A DNA stretch of 64,000 nt from Aphodoplasma sp045626925 (GTDB taxonomy: Bacteria > Bacillota > Clostridia > UBA1381 > UMGS1253), in NCBI GenBank assembly GCA_045626925.1, contig JAZUQZ010000001.1, forward strand, positions 49,809 to 113,808. The letters run 5' to 3'. The translations under genes and the position numbers were made by a program. This document shows positions 1 through 10,200 of this stretch, piece after piece (positions within the stretch are counted from its first letter, which is position 1; the number at the start of each line of letters is the position of its first letter). The notes under the pieces were generated by a model. It was given only the letters and a program-made list of their open reading frames with translations, made no database searches and had not been told where the DNA came from.

Positions 1-1
1 A

Positions 2-190
2 ATAGAAACAATGCTGTGCCAGCTTGATATGATGATTGAAGCAAAAGGAGAGCATATTGCAGTTTGCGAGGCGCGCAAGCATGCTGCGTGGTATTTAAAG
101 GGTGAAAAGAACTCTGCGTCGGTACGCGGAGCAGTAAATACAGCAAATTCTGCATTAGAGTTAAAAAATATATTGCAAAATTTGTTATAA
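2..190 (+). CDS. dus: tRNA-dihydrouridine synthase, C-terminal end (partial)
   Basis: Only the last 62 codons are present; the frame is open from base 2 to a TAA at 188-190. The residues include MMIEAKGEHIAVCEARKH followed by AAWYLKG, which matches the C-terminal helical RNA-binding part of Dus enzymes (DusB type), where an E.RKH..WY.KG pattern is conserved. The family reduces specific uridines in the tRNA D-loop to dihydrouridine using FMN and NADPH. The catalytic barrel lies outside the window. The stop codon overlaps the likely -10 box of guaB. Confidence 0.8.
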   Translation: METMLCQLDMMIEAKGEHIAVCEARKHAAWYLKGEKNSASVRGAVNTANSALELKNILQNLL

Positions 191-191
191 T
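183..191 (+). promoter_or_regulatory. Probable extended -10 promoter of guaB
   Basis: TATAAT at 186-191 is preceded by TG one base upstream (TGtTATAAT), an extended -10 element. No convincing -35 box lies 16-18 bases upstream. It overlaps the dus stop codon. The implied leader is about 50 bases, with no purine-riboswitch-like sequence. RBS GAGGGGA lies just before the guaB ATG. Confidence 0.4.
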
Positions 192-245
192 ATGATAACA
201 TAGTAAAAAGCACTAATTTTAAAACATAAAGAGGGGAGCTGCAAA

Positions 246-1691
246 ATGAACATTGTAGAAGGATTAACTTTTGATGATGTACTACTTATACCGCAAAAAT
301 CGGAGGTAATACCACGCGACATTGAGCTTTCGACGAATCTTACACAGAAGATTAAATTAAACATTCCGCTCGTTAGCGCAGCGATGGATACCGTTACAGA
401 GGCGCCACTTGCGATTGCGATTGCTCGTGAAGGTGGCATAGGAATTATCCATAAAAATATGACGATTGAACAGCAAAAAACAGAGGTTGATAAGGTCAAG
501 CGCTCTGAAAACGGTGTAATTGTTGACCCGTTTTTCCTTGCTCCTGAAAACACATTAAAAGATGCTGATGAATTGATGGGTAAGTATAAAATCTCGGGTG
601 TGCCGATTACAGAAAATGGAAAACTTATTGGCATTATTACAAATCGTGACCTTCGGTTTGAAACAGATTTTGACAAGCCGATTTATATGGCTATGACAAA
701 AGAAAACCTTATTACAGCTCCTGAAGGAACAACACTTGCACAAGCACAGGAAATTTTGCGCAAGCATAAGATTGAAAAGCTTCCTATTGTTGATAAAAAT
801 GGATATCTAAAGGGACTTATCACAATTAAAGATATTGAGAAAGCTGTTCGTTATCCTTCGTCTGCTCGTGATGAGAATGGCAGGCTTTTAGCAGGTGCGG
901 CTATTGGTGTTACAGCAGATGTGCTTGAGCGTGTTGAGGCGCTTTACAGTGCAAATGTCGATGTTGTTACGCTTGATTCGGCACATGGCCATTCAAAAAA
1001 TATAATTGATACATTAAAGAAAGTCAAAGAGGCGTTTCCGCATTTGCAGGTTATAGCGGGAAATGTTGCTACTGCTGAAGCTACAGAGGAGCTTATAAAG
1101 GCAGGCGCTGACGCCGTAAAAGTTGGTATAGGACCGGGCTCTATATGCACAACAAGAGTTGTTGCAGGTATTGGCGTGCCACAGATTACTGCAATATATG
1201 ATTCTGCACAAATTGGTAAAAAATATAATATTCCAATTATTGCAGACGGTGGTATAAAATATTCGGGCGACCTTACAAAAGCTATTGCAGCAGGCGCTGA
1301 TGTTATTATGATAGGCAGTCTTTTTGCCGGTTGTGAGGAAAGTCCGGGCGAGTTTGAACTTTATCAAGGTCGTCGTTTCAAGGTATATCGTGGCATGGGG
1401 TCTATTGGTGCGATGAACAACGGAAGCAAGGACAGATATTTCCAACAAGACGCAAAGAAGCTTGTGCCGGAAGGTGTTGAAGGACGAGTTGAATATACGG
1501 GTGCACTTTCTGATACAGTATATCAGCTTTTGGGAGGCTTGCGTTCCGGTATGGGATATTGTGGAACAAGAACGATTCCGGAGCTTAAGAAGAACGGCAA
1601 GTTTATAAGAATTACAGGTGCAGGACTTAAAGAAAGCCATCCACACGATATACAAATCACGAAAGAAGCACCAAACTATACATCAAGATAA
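246..1691 (+). CDS. guaB: IMP dehydrogenase
   Basis: This enzyme oxidises IMP to XMP with NAD+, the committed step of guanine nucleotide synthesis, in the cytoplasm. The 481-residue protein has the usual IMPDH layout: a barrel interrupted at about residues 90-200 by a pair of CBS domains (for example KISGVPITENGKLIGIIT and HKIEKLPIVDKNGYLKGL). The active-site loop GPGSICTTRVV places the catalytic cysteine at residue 301. The DGGIKYSGD phosphate-binding segment and the mobile flap with RYFQQ are present. The ATG follows a GAGGGGA ribosome binding site, and a strong hairpin terminator closes the gene, so it is probably transcribed alone or with upstream dus. Length and motifs are typical. Confidence 0.98.
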   Translation: MNIVEGLTFDDVLLIPQKSEVIPRDIELSTNLTQKIKLNIPLVSAAMDTVTEAPLAIAIAREGGIGIIHKNMTIEQQKTEVDKVKRSENGVIVDPFFLAPENTLKDADELMGKYKISGVPITENGKLIGIITNRDLRFETDFDKPIYMAMTKENLITAPEGTTLAQAQEILRKHKIEKLPIVDKNGYLKGLITIKDIEKAVRYPSSARDENGRLLAGAAIGVTADVLERVEALYSANVDVVTLDSAHGHSKNIIDTLKKVKEAFPHLQVIAGNVATAEATEELIKAGADAVKVGIGPGSICTTRVVAGIGVPQITAIYDSAQIGKKYNIPIIADGGIKYSGDLTKAIAAGADVIMIGSLFAGCEESPGEFELYQGRRFKVYRGMGSIGAMNNGSKDRYFQQDAKKLVPEGVEGRVEYTGALSDTVYQLLGGLRSGMGYCGTRTIPELKKNGKFIRITGAGLKESHPHDIQITKEAPNYTSR

Positions 1692-1694
1692 TAT

Positions 1695-1745
1695 AAAAAA
1701 ACAAATACCGACATTTTCAAACAAATGTCGGTATTTGTTTTTTTA
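1695..1745 (+). terminator. Intrinsic terminator after guaB
   Basis: AAACAAATACCGACATTT and its exact reverse complement flank a 4-6 base loop and run straight into a T-tract (TTTGTTTTTTTA). The long perfect stem and poly-T make this a convincing terminator. The A-tract on the left makes it nearly symmetric. Confidence 0.93.
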
Positions 1746-1774
1746 TATAAAGATAAAGAAATTTTAATAAATGC

Positions 1775-1803
1775 TTTTCAATTTTTTATATTTGTGTTAT
1801 AAT
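1775..1803 (+). promoter_or_regulatory. Sigma-A promoter of uvrB, very close to the start codon
   Basis: TTTTCA (1775-1780), a 17-base spacer and TATAAT (1798-1803) form a good vegetative promoter. Transcription would begin near 1810, only about ten bases before the ATG at 1820, so the GGGTGA ribosome binding site at 1809-1814 would sit at the extreme 5' end of the mRNA. No LexA-like box is visible around it. Confidence 0.65.
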
Positions 1804-1819
1804 ATTATGGGTGATTTTT

Positions 1820-3784
1820 ATGAACAACTTTAATGTAGTGTCAAATTATCAGCCGTGCGGTGACCAGCCGGAAGCAATAGATGCACTTGTGCGCGGTATA
1901 AAAAACGAATATAAAGGGCAAACACTCTTGGGCGTAACGGGCTCGGGCAAAACCTTTACAATTGCAAATACAATTGCAAAGGTTAACAAGCCGACACTTG
2001 TTTTGGCGCACAATAAAACACTTGCAGCACAGCTTTGCAGTGAGTTTAAAGAGTTTTTTCCAAACAGTGCAGTAGAGTTTTTTGTGTCTTATTATGATTA
2101 TTATCAGCCGGAGGCGTATATCCCTTATACTGACACATATATAGAAAAGGATTCGTCAGTAAATGACGAAATTGACAAGCTTCGACACAGTGCAACAGCA
2201 TCGCTTTTTGAACGCAAGGATGTTATAATTGTTTCAAGTGTATCGTGCATTTATGGTCTTGGTGACCCGATTGATTATAATAGCCTTACAGTATCGTTGC
2301 GCGTTGGTATGAAAAAGGACCGAGATGAAGTGTTGAGGCGTTTGGTAGAAATTCAATATGAAAGAAATGATATAGATTTTTCAAGAAACAAGTTTCGTGT
2401 TCGTGGCGATGTTGTAGAGGTTTTTCCGTCGAATCAAAACGAAAACGCGCTTCGGATAGAGTTTTTTGACGATGAAATTGATAGAATTTCAGAGATAAAT
2501 GTTGTTACAGGAGAGATAATTGGCATGCGTGAGCATTGTGTCATTTTTCCTGCGTCGCATTATGTTACATCGCGTGAAAAAATGGAGGCTGCTATCTCGT
2601 CGATAGAGGCCGAGCTTGAAGAAAGAATTGCATACTTCGAAAGTCAAAACAAGCTTGTCGAAGCACAACGCATAGAGCAACGCACAAGATATGATATTGA
2701 AATGATGCGTGAGGTTGGCTTTTGTTCGGGAATAGAAAACTATTCGCGCCATATAAGCGGACGCGCTCCGGGTAGCTCGCCATTTACTCTCATGGATTAT
2801 TTTGGCGACGATTTTTTGCTTGTCATTGATGAGTCGCATGTAACAATTCCACAGGTGCGTGCAATGTATGCGGGCGACCGCTCGCGCAAGGAGGCTCTTG
2901 TTGAATATGGTTTCAGATTGCCATCGGCATTTGATAACAGACCACTCTGTTTTGATGAATTTGAAGAACGCATAAATCAGGTGGTTTTCGTATCGGCGAC
3001 ACCTGCACAATATGAAAAAGAGCATTCTGCTCAAGTGGTGGAGCAAGTAATAAGACCAACGGGCTTGTTAGACCCACAAATCGAAGTAAGACCTGTAAAG
3101 CATCAGGTGGATGATTTGGTAAAAGAAATAAATTTGCGCGCTGAAAAGGGCGAAAGAGTGCTTGTGACAACGCTTACAAAGCGTATGGCAGAGGACCTTA
3201 CCGATTATCTTGAAGAGCTTGATATAAAGGTTCGATATATGCATTCGGATATTCACACAATAGAAAGAATGGAAATCATACGCGATTTACGCGAGGGCGT
3301 TTTCGATGTGCTTGTCGGCATAAATCTTTTGCGCGAGGGACTTGATTTGCCGGAGGTATCGCTTGTAGCTATTCTTGATGCAGACAAAGAAGGCTTTCTT
3401 CGAAACGAAACATCACTTATACAAACGATAGGACGAGCAGCTCGAAACGCGGAAGGCAAAGTTATAATGTACGCAGAACGCGTCACAGATTCTATGCAAC
3501 GCGCCATTAACGAAACAAATCGCAGACGCGAAATTCAAAAGCGCTACAATGAGGAGCATAATATAGTTCCAACAACGATTAAAAAATCAATCAGAGATGT
3601 TATCGAAGCAACAAAACCGGTTGATGCCAAAGCGCAAAAAGACAATATCAAGATACAAAGGGGTACAATAGACGGTGAGCTTATGATTATAAAGCTTACT
3701 GATGAAATGAATAAAGCGGCGAGAGAACTTGATTTTGAGCGTGCGGCGATGCTTCGCGATAAGATTAAAGAGCTTCGTGACTAA
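1820..3784 (+). CDS. uvrB: Excinuclease ABC subunit B
   Basis: UvrB is the damage-verifying helicase-like subunit of UvrABC nucleotide excision repair; it receives DNA from UvrA and recruits UvrC. The 654-residue protein shows Walker A GVTGSGKT at residues 38-45, the beta-hairpin region with YYDYYQPEAY, the DESHV motif, helicase motif VI region QTIGRAARN, and a C-terminal UVR motif (ELDFERAAMLRDKIKEL) that contacts UvrC. An in-frame GTG at 1811 is possible, but ATG at 1820 fits the GGGTGA site and the family N-terminus better. The next gene follows after 16 bases, then uvrA, so this looks like a uvrB-x-uvrA operon. Confidence 0.97.
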   Translation: MNNFNVVSNYQPCGDQPEAIDALVRGIKNEYKGQTLLGVTGSGKTFTIANTIAKVNKPTLVLAHNKTLAAQLCSEFKEFFPNSAVEFFVSYYDYYQPEAYIPYTDTYIEKDSSVNDEIDKLRHSATASLFERKDVIIVSSVSCIYGLGDPIDYNSLTVSLRVGMKKDRDEVLRRLVEIQYERNDIDFSRNKFRVRGDVVEVFPSNQNENALRIEFFDDEIDRISEINVVTGEIIGMREHCVIFPASHYVTSREKMEAAISSIEAELEERIAYFESQNKLVEAQRIEQRTRYDIEMMREVGFCSGIENYSRHISGRAPGSSPFTLMDYFGDDFLLVIDESHVTIPQVRAMYAGDRSRKEALVEYGFRLPSAFDNRPLCFDEFEERINQVVFVSATPAQYEKEHSAQVVEQVIRPTGLLDPQIEVRPVKHQVDDLVKEINLRAEKGERVLVTTLTKRMAEDLTDYLEELDIKVRYMHSDIHTIERMEIIRDLREGVFDVLVGINLLREGLDLPEVSLVAILDADKEGFLRNETSLIQTIGRAARNAEGKVIMYAERVTDSMQRAINETNRRREIQKRYNEEHNIVPTTIKKSIRDVIEATKPVDAKAQKDNIKIQRGTIDGELMIIKLTDEMNKAARELDFERAAMLRDKIKELRD

Positions 3785-3800
3785 AACAGGGGTGAGGATA

Positions 3801-4193
3801 ATGATTACAAAGGATAATTCAAAAAAAGCAATAGAATTTATAACAGATAAAATAAATCCGGTATTTATATATTTTGCTGACCATATGATTAGTGAAAACA
3901 TTTTTGATGTGGCATACTATTCAGAAGAACTGCTTGATGAATATACGGTATGCTTATATGAAAATGCTCTCACAGAAATTTTGGGTGTGCCTGTTGAACT
4001 TAACAATTTGAACGAATGTGACACAGAATTTGCAGGAGAGATTTTGCAGGATGGAGAAAATGTTTATTGCAGAAGCGAGCTTGAAAGAAGTCGCTATCTT
4101 GCACGCATATCACACGAGTTTGATGCAATAAGAATGAATCGTGCGATGCTTATAAACAGGATACAAGAGTGCGACAGCATATATGAGCAGTAA
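3801..4193 (+). CDS. Degenerate MntA/MNT-like nucleotidyltransferase-fold protein
   Basis: A 130-residue protein with start ATG after a strong AGGGGTGAGG site, 16 bases after uvrB. I see similarity in pattern to the minimal nucleotidyltransferase (MntA antitoxin-like) family: a strand VFIYFADHM where the family has a LFGS motif, FDVAYYSEE where the family has SDIDLA, then LTEILGVPVELNNLNE and GEILQDGENVY, which match the family's EILG..V.LV.L and EIL.DG..LY segments. The glycine-serine pair and one of the two metal-binding aspartates are missing and the loop between them is short, so catalysis looks lost. No HEPN (HepT) partner is adjacent. Its position between uvrB and uvrA is unexplained. 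The assignment rests on motif memory, not a search. Confidence 0.55.
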   Translation: MITKDNSKKAIEFITDKINPVFIYFADHMISENIFDVAYYSEELLDEYTVCLYENALTEILGVPVELNNLNECDTEFAGEILQDGENVYCRSELERSRYLARISHEFDAIRMNRAMLINRIQECDSIYEQ

Positions 4194-4235
4194 GGCAGTA
4201 AGGTTAAAAAACACGAAAGGCAAACGGTAGATATA

Positions 4236-7076
4236 ATGGCAAAAGATAGTATTTTTATTAAAGGAGCAAGACAACATAATCTTAAAAATATTGATGTTAC
4301 AATTCCGCGCGATAAGCTTGTTGTTTTTACGGGTCTAAGTGGTTCGGGAAAGTCGTCGCATGCTTTTGACACTATTTATGCAGAAGGGCAGCGCCGATAT
4401 GTAGAGTCGCTTTCGGCGTATGCGCGTCAATTTCTTGGCCAAATGGACAAGCCGGATGTAGATTATATCGAGGGGCTTTCGCCTGCGATAAGTATTGACC
4501 AGAAAACAACGAGCAAAAATCCGCGTTCAACCGTTGGAACGGTTACAGAGGTATATGACTATATAAGACTTTTGTATGCACGCATTGGCATACCGCATTG
4601 TCATGTGTGCGGCAAGCCTATTGCACGCCAAAGTATTGACCAAATTATTGATAAAGTTATGACTCTTCCACAAGGAAGCAAAATACACATCCTTGCACCT
4701 ATAGTTCGCGCAAGAAAGGGCGAACATGGCAAGGTATTTTCCAACGCAAAAAAATCAGGCTATGTTCGCATACGAGTTGATGGAATCGTATACGACTTGT
4801 CAGAGGTGCCGGCTCTTGAAAAAAATAAAAAGCACAGTATAGAAATCGTTATTGACAGAATTGTCATACGCGATGATATCACACAAAGACTTACTGATTC
4901 TATTGAAACTGCGTTAAAACTTGGGGAAGGACTTGTTATTATTGATGTTCGAGATGGCGAAGAGATGATTTTTTCGCAAAATTTTGCGTGCGAAGAGTGC
5001 GGAGTTTCTGTAGAGGAGCTCACGCCGCGCATGTTTTCGTTCAACTCGCCGTTTGGCGCTTGTGAAGAATGTAGCGGTCTTGGTTTTTTGATGAAAATTG
5101 ATCCGGAGCTTGTTGTAAAAGATGAAAATTTGAGTATAAGAGAGGGTGCAATTGCGGTAAGTGGCTGGAGGGCACCTGATATAGAAGAGAGTATGGCGGC
5201 GGCATATTATCAGGGACTTGCAAAACATTATGGCTTCAGCCTTGATGTACCTTATAAATCGTTGCCGAATAAAATAAAGGATATTTTGCTTTATGGTACA
5301 AAGGGCGAAAAGTTTAAGGTCGAATTTTTAAAAGCTCGTGGCCAAAGCGTTTATATGCTCGATTTTGAAGGCATTGTAAACAATCTTCAACGTCGTTACA
5401 AGGAAACAACATCTGATTGGATGCGTGCGGAGCTTGAAGGATATATGAGCAATTGCGATTGTCCATCATGTAATGGAAAAAGATTAAAACCAAGTGTGCT
5501 TGCGGTTACAGTAAATGGCAAAAATATAAACGAAGCGACAAATCTTTCGATTTCACAAGCGATTGAGTTTTTTGGCACATTAAAGCTTAGTGAAAAAGAA
5601 AAAATAATTGCTGACCAAATTTTAAAGGAAATACTTGAAAGATTACATTTTTTACAAAATGTTGGACTTGGGTATCTTACATTATCTCGAAGTGCAGGAA
5701 CGCTTTCAGGCGGAGAAGCACAACGCATACGCCTTGCTACACAAATTGGTTCAAGCCTTATGGGCGTTTTATATATTTTAGATGAGCCGAGCATCGGCCT
5801 TCATCAACGCGATAACGAAAAGCTTATCGCAACACTAAAAACCTTGCGCGACCTTGGAAATACGCTTATTGTTGTTGAACATGATGAAGATACAATGTAT
5901 GCAGCGGATTGTGTTATTGATATTGGCCCCGGCGCAGGCATACATGGCGGACATCTTGTTGCAAAGGGAACAGCTGAAGAAATAAAAAAAGTTAAGGGTT
6001 CAATTACGGGCGATTATCTTAGTGGAAGAAAATTTATACCAGTTCCAAAAGAAAGACGGAGTTGTGGCGGAAAATATTTGACTATAAAGGGAGCATCACA
6101 AAACAACTTAAAAAATATTGATGTAAAAATTCCACTCGGCGTATTTTCTTGTGTTACAGGCGTATCGGGCTCGGGAAAATCATCACTTGTCAATGAAATA
6201 GTTTATAAATATCTTGCGCGTGAGCTTAATCGTGCAAAAACAAAACATGGAGCGGTAAAAAAAATAACCGGTATGGAAAATCTTGATAAGGTTATAAATA
6301 TTGACCAGTCGCCAATTGGGCGTACACCGCGCTCGAACCCTGCAACATACACAGGGTTGTTTTCTGATATACGCGAGCTTTTTGCAAGCACAGTCGAAGC
6401 AAAGGTGCGCGGCTATAATGCGGGGCGTTTCAGTTTTAATGTAAAAGGCGGCAGATGTGAAGCGTGTATGGGCGATGGAATTATTCAGATAGAAATGCAT
6501 TTTTTGCCGGATGTTTATGTTCCATGCGAGGTGTGTAAAGGCAAGCGCTATTCGCGTGAAACGCTTGAAGTAAAATATAAAGGGAAAAACATCAGCGAAG
6601 TGCTTGATATGACGATTGAGGAAGCGCTTGAATTTTTTGAAAATGTTCCAAAGCTTAGAAGAAAAATACAAACACTTTATGATGTTGGACTTGGATATGT
6701 AAAACTTGGACAACCATCCACCACATTATCAGGCGGTGAGGCGCAAAGGGTAAAGCTTGCGACCGAGCTTAGCAAGCGCAGTACAGGCAAAACAATTTAT
6801 ATACTTGACGAACCAACAACAGGGCTTCATATTGCAGATGTGCATAAATTATTAGATGTTTTACAGAGGCTTGTTGAAACAGGAAATACTGTGCTTGTCA
6901 TAGAGCATAATCTTGATGTTATAAAAACTGCTGATTATGTTATAGACCTTGGACCTGATGGCGGGGATTGCGGTGGAGAAATTGTATGCACAGGAACGCC
7001 CGAAGAGGTTTCTCGCAACAAAAATTCATTTACAGGCCAATATCTTAAAAAGGTTTTTGATAAAAACAAAAAATAA
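4236..7076 (+). CDS. uvrA: Excinuclease ABC subunit A
   Basis: UvrA is the dimeric ABC-type ATPase that first recognises bulky DNA lesions and loads UvrB. The 946 residues contain two ATPase modules: Walker A GLSGSGKSS at residues 33-41 and GVSGSGKSS in the second half, with two signature motifs (TLSGGEAQRIRLA and TLSGGEAQRVKLA), each followed by a Walker B ILDEP. Zinc-binding cysteine pairs are visible in CHVCGKP, CEECGVS with CEECSGLG, and CEACMGDG with CEVCKGKR, matching the three zinc modules. Start ATG at 4236; the upstream AAAGG-like site is weak. The family length is about 940, so the gene is complete. Confidence 0.98.
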   Translation: MAKDSIFIKGARQHNLKNIDVTIPRDKLVVFTGLSGSGKSSHAFDTIYAEGQRRYVESLSAYARQFLGQMDKPDVDYIEGLSPAISIDQKTTSKNPRSTVGTVTEVYDYIRLLYARIGIPHCHVCGKPIARQSIDQIIDKVMTLPQGSKIHILAPIVRARKGEHGKVFSNAKKSGYVRIRVDGIVYDLSEVPALEKNKKHSIEIVIDRIVIRDDITQRLTDSIETALKLGEGLVIIDVRDGEEMIFSQNFACEECGVSVEELTPRMFSFNSPFGACEECSGLGFLMKIDPELVVKDENLSIREGAIAVSGWRAPDIEESMAAAYYQGLAKHYGFSLDVPYKSLPNKIKDILLYGTKGEKFKVEFLKARGQSVYMLDFEGIVNNLQRRYKETTSDWMRAELEGYMSNCDCPSCNGKRLKPSVLAVTVNGKNINEATNLSISQAIEFFGTLKLSEKEKIIADQILKEILERLHFLQNVGLGYLTLSRSAGTLSGGEAQRIRLATQIGSSLMGVLYILDEPSIGLHQRDNEKLIATLKTLRDLGNTLIVVEHDEDTMYAADCVIDIGPGAGIHGGHLVAKGTAEEIKKVKGSITGDYLSGRKFIPVPKERRSCGGKYLTIKGASQNNLKNIDVKIPLGVFSCVTGVSGSGKSSLVNEIVYKYLARELNRAKTKHGAVKKITGMENLDKVINIDQSPIGRTPRSNPATYTGLFSDIRELFASTVEAKVRGYNAGRFSFNVKGGRCEACMGDGIIQIEMHFLPDVYVPCEVCKGKRYSRETLEVKYKGKNISEVLDMTIEEALEFFENVPKLRRKIQTLYDVGLGYVKLGQPSTTLSGGEAQRVKLATELSKRSTGKTIYILDEPTTGLHIADVHKLLDVLQRLVETGNTVLVIEHNLDVIKTADYVIDLGPDGGDCGGEIVCTGTPEEVSRNKNSFTGQYLKKVFDKNKK

Positions 7077-7104
7077 TGTATGAGCAACAAAATTGCATAA
7101 AAAA

Positions 7105-7156
7105 TTTACATCTTTTTGTGCGATTTTGCTTTACATAATAGCGCAAAAGATGTAAA
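7105..7156 (+). repeat. Inverted repeat between uvrA and purL (terminator or operator)
   Basis: The arms are TTTACATCTTTTTGTGCG (7105-7122) and CGCAAAAGATGTAAA (7142-7156); they pair over the outer 12 bases and again at the CGC end with a small bulge, around a 19-base loop. No T-tract follows, so a classical terminator is doubtful. It lies just upstream of the purL promoter, which allows an operator role. Function undetermined. Confidence 0.45.
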
Positions 7157-7165
7157 ATAAATATA

Positions 7166-7194
7166 TTGTACAATGAAAAATAAGACATTATATA
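7166..7194 (+). promoter_or_regulatory. Probable sigma-A promoter of purL
   Basis: TTGTAC (7166-7171), 17-base spacer, TATATA (7189-7194). The implied start near 7201 gives a leader of about 16 bases carrying the GGGGAGGA ribosome binding site. There is no room for a purine riboswitch in this transcript. Confidence 0.5.
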
Positions 7195-7216
7195 AATTTG
7201 GGGAGGATTTTACAAA

Positions 7217-10200
7217 ATGAGTAAAATTGTAAGACGCGTTTTTGTTGAAAAAAAGAGAGAATTTGCTGTTGAAGCACACGGTATGCTTTCGGATTTGCGT
7301 CAGAATTTGTCGCTTGATAGCTTGAAAGCTGTTCGTATTATAAATCGTTATGATGTTACCGGAATAAGCGACGAAGAATATGCAAAGGCTCGTGATTTGA
7401 TTTTTTCAGAGCCACCGGTCGATAATTGTTATGATGAGAAGATTGAGTTTGAGCCGGAAGCTCGTGTGTTTGCGATAGAGTATCTTCCCGGTCAATATGA
7501 CCAGCGTGCAGATTCGACAGAGGAATGCATATCAATACTTACACAAAAGGCTCGCCCGACTGTTAAAACAGCAAAACTTATCGTTTTAGAGGGTGACATA
7601 AGCGACAAGGATTTTATGCGTATTAAAAAATATATCATAAATCCTGTTGAAATGCGCGAAGCATCACTTGAAAAGCCTGACACACTAGATATGGAAATTA
7701 CTTATCCAAGCGATGTTGCAGTCGTTGAGGGTTTTGTTTCTTTGGGCGATGCAGAGCTTGAAAAATTAGTGAGCGACATGGGCTTTGCTATGGATAAAGA
7801 CGATTTGCAGTTCTGCCGTGATTATTTTAAAAACGAGGAAAAACGCGATCCAACACTTACAGAACTTCGTATGATTGATACATATTGGTCAGACCACTGC
7901 AGACATACTACCTTTGGGACAAAGATAAAAAGCGTAAAAATTCCTGACGGGGCATATAGCTCGCCGATTAAGCAAGCATATAACGATTATATAAACACAA
8001 AAAACGAGCTTTATCCGGATGGGCGCGATACAACGCTTATGGACATAGCTCTTATGGCTATGAAAAAGCTTAAAAAAGATGGCGTACTTACAAAGCTTGA
8101 TGAATCAGAGGAAATAAATGCATGCAGTATAAATGTTGATGTTGACATTGATGGTAAAAACGAAAAATGGCTTGTTATGTTTAAAAATGAAACACATAAC
8201 CATCCAACTGAAATTGAGCCTTTTGGCGGCGCAGCGACATGTCTTGGCGGTGCCATTCGTGACCCGCTTTCAGGCCGCTCATATGTATACCAGGCTATGC
8301 GTATAACAGGCGCAGGAGACCCGCGCAAGACAATGGAGCAAACGCTTGATGGCAAGCTTATGCAAAGTAAAATTGTTCGTACTGCAGCTGCCGGATATAG
8401 CTCATACGGAAATCAGATTGGACTTGCAACGGGCCAAGTTGCAGAAATATATCACGAGGGCTATGTTGCAAAGCATATGGAGCTTGGTGCAGTTATAGCT
8501 GCAGCACCAAAGGAAAATGTTATTCGTGAGCGTCCCGCACCAGGCGATGTTGTGATTTTGCTTGGCGGAAAAACAGGTCGCGATGGTTGCGGTGGCGCTA
8601 CCGGCTCGTCAAAAGCACATACAGCAGAGTCGCTTGAAACTTGTGGCGCAGAGGTACAAAAAGGCAATCCGCCTGTTGAACGCAAAATCCAGCGTCTTTT
8701 CAGAAATGGCGATGTTACACGGCTTATAAAGAGATGTAACGACTTTGGTGCCGGCGGTGTATCTGTTGCAATCGGCGAGCTTGCTGATGGACTTGATATA
8801 GACCTTGATAAAGTACCTAAAAAGTATGAAGGACTTGATGGAACAGAGCTTGCAATTTCTGAATCACAAGAGAGAATGGCTGTTGTTGTCGATAAAAACG
8901 ATGCACAAAAGTTTATAGATTATGCTAAAAGTGAAAATCTTGATGCTATAATTACAGCCGTTGTTACAGACAAAAACAGGCTTACTATGAAATGGCGTGA
9001 CAAGATTATATGTGACATTTCACGCGATTTTCTTAACACAAATGGCGCATCAAAAACAACGGACATAGAGGTTGTACTTCCGGACAAATCGCAAAATCCG
9101 TTTGAAACAAAAGATGTTGATGATGTTTATAAAAAGTGGCTTGATACACTTTCGAGCCTTAATGTATGTTCACAAAAAGGTCTTGTTGAGCGTTTTGATT
9201 CCACAATTGGTGCAGGAAGCGTTCTTATGCCTTTTGGCGGCAAGTATCAGCTTTCACCATCAATAGGTATGGTTGCCAAAATTCCCGTATTAAAGGGCAA
9301 AACAGATACGGCTACAGCTATGACATATGGCTATGACCCATACCTTTCATCGTGGTCGCCGTTCTATGGTAGCTTATATGCAGTAATTGAGTCGATGTCA
9401 AAGGCGGTTGCGCTTGGTGCGCGTCACGAGGATGTATATCTCACATTACAAGAATATTTTGAGCGCCTTGGAAATGAGCCTACTCGTTGGGGAAAGCCGT
9501 TTAGCGCTTTGCTTGGTGCATATACTGCTCAAAAAATGCTTAAAGTTGCTGCTATCGGCGGAAAAGACTCTATGAGCGGAAGCTTTATCGATTTGGATGT
9601 GCCGCCTACACTTGTTTCTTTTGCGGTTAATACATTAAAGGCGAGCAAAGCAGTTTCATCAGAATTTAAAAAATCGAATAGTAAAGTTGTTGTTGTAAAG
9701 GTAAAGAGAAATGACGAGCTTATGCCTGATTTTGACAATTTGTGCAAAAATTATGAGGCAATACACGAGCTTATAGAAAAGGGCGTTGTTCTTTCAAGCA
9801 GCGTTGTATGTGGCGGCGGCTTGTGTGAAGCAATAAGCAAGATGTGCTTTGGTAATATGATTGGTTTTGCATTTGACAGCAGTATTACTCCAAAGGATAT
9901 ATTTGCAAAAGAATATGGAGCAATTGTGCTTGAAGTATCTGATATATCAGCTCTTGATGGACTTGATTATACATTAGTTGGTACAACGAGTGACAAAAAA
10001 TCAATCTCAGCATGTGATGTTACAATAAAGCTTTGTGATGCGCTTTCTTCTTGGACAGATACACTTGAAAAAGTATATCCGACAAAAGCTGAACCGGCAA
10101 AAGAATGCAAGACTTACTCTTTTGAAAACAAGACGATAATCACTTCAACGGAAAAATTTGCATGTCCGCGCGTATTTATACCTGTTTTTCCTGGCACAAA

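Noticed and set aside
191..245. Purine riboswitch upstream of guaB
   Set aside because: The leader is about 50 bases, with no P1-P2-P3 arrangement or conserved core.
1741..1820. LexA (SOS) box upstream of uvrB
   Set aside because: No GAAC-N4-GTTC or similar palindrome is present around the promoter.
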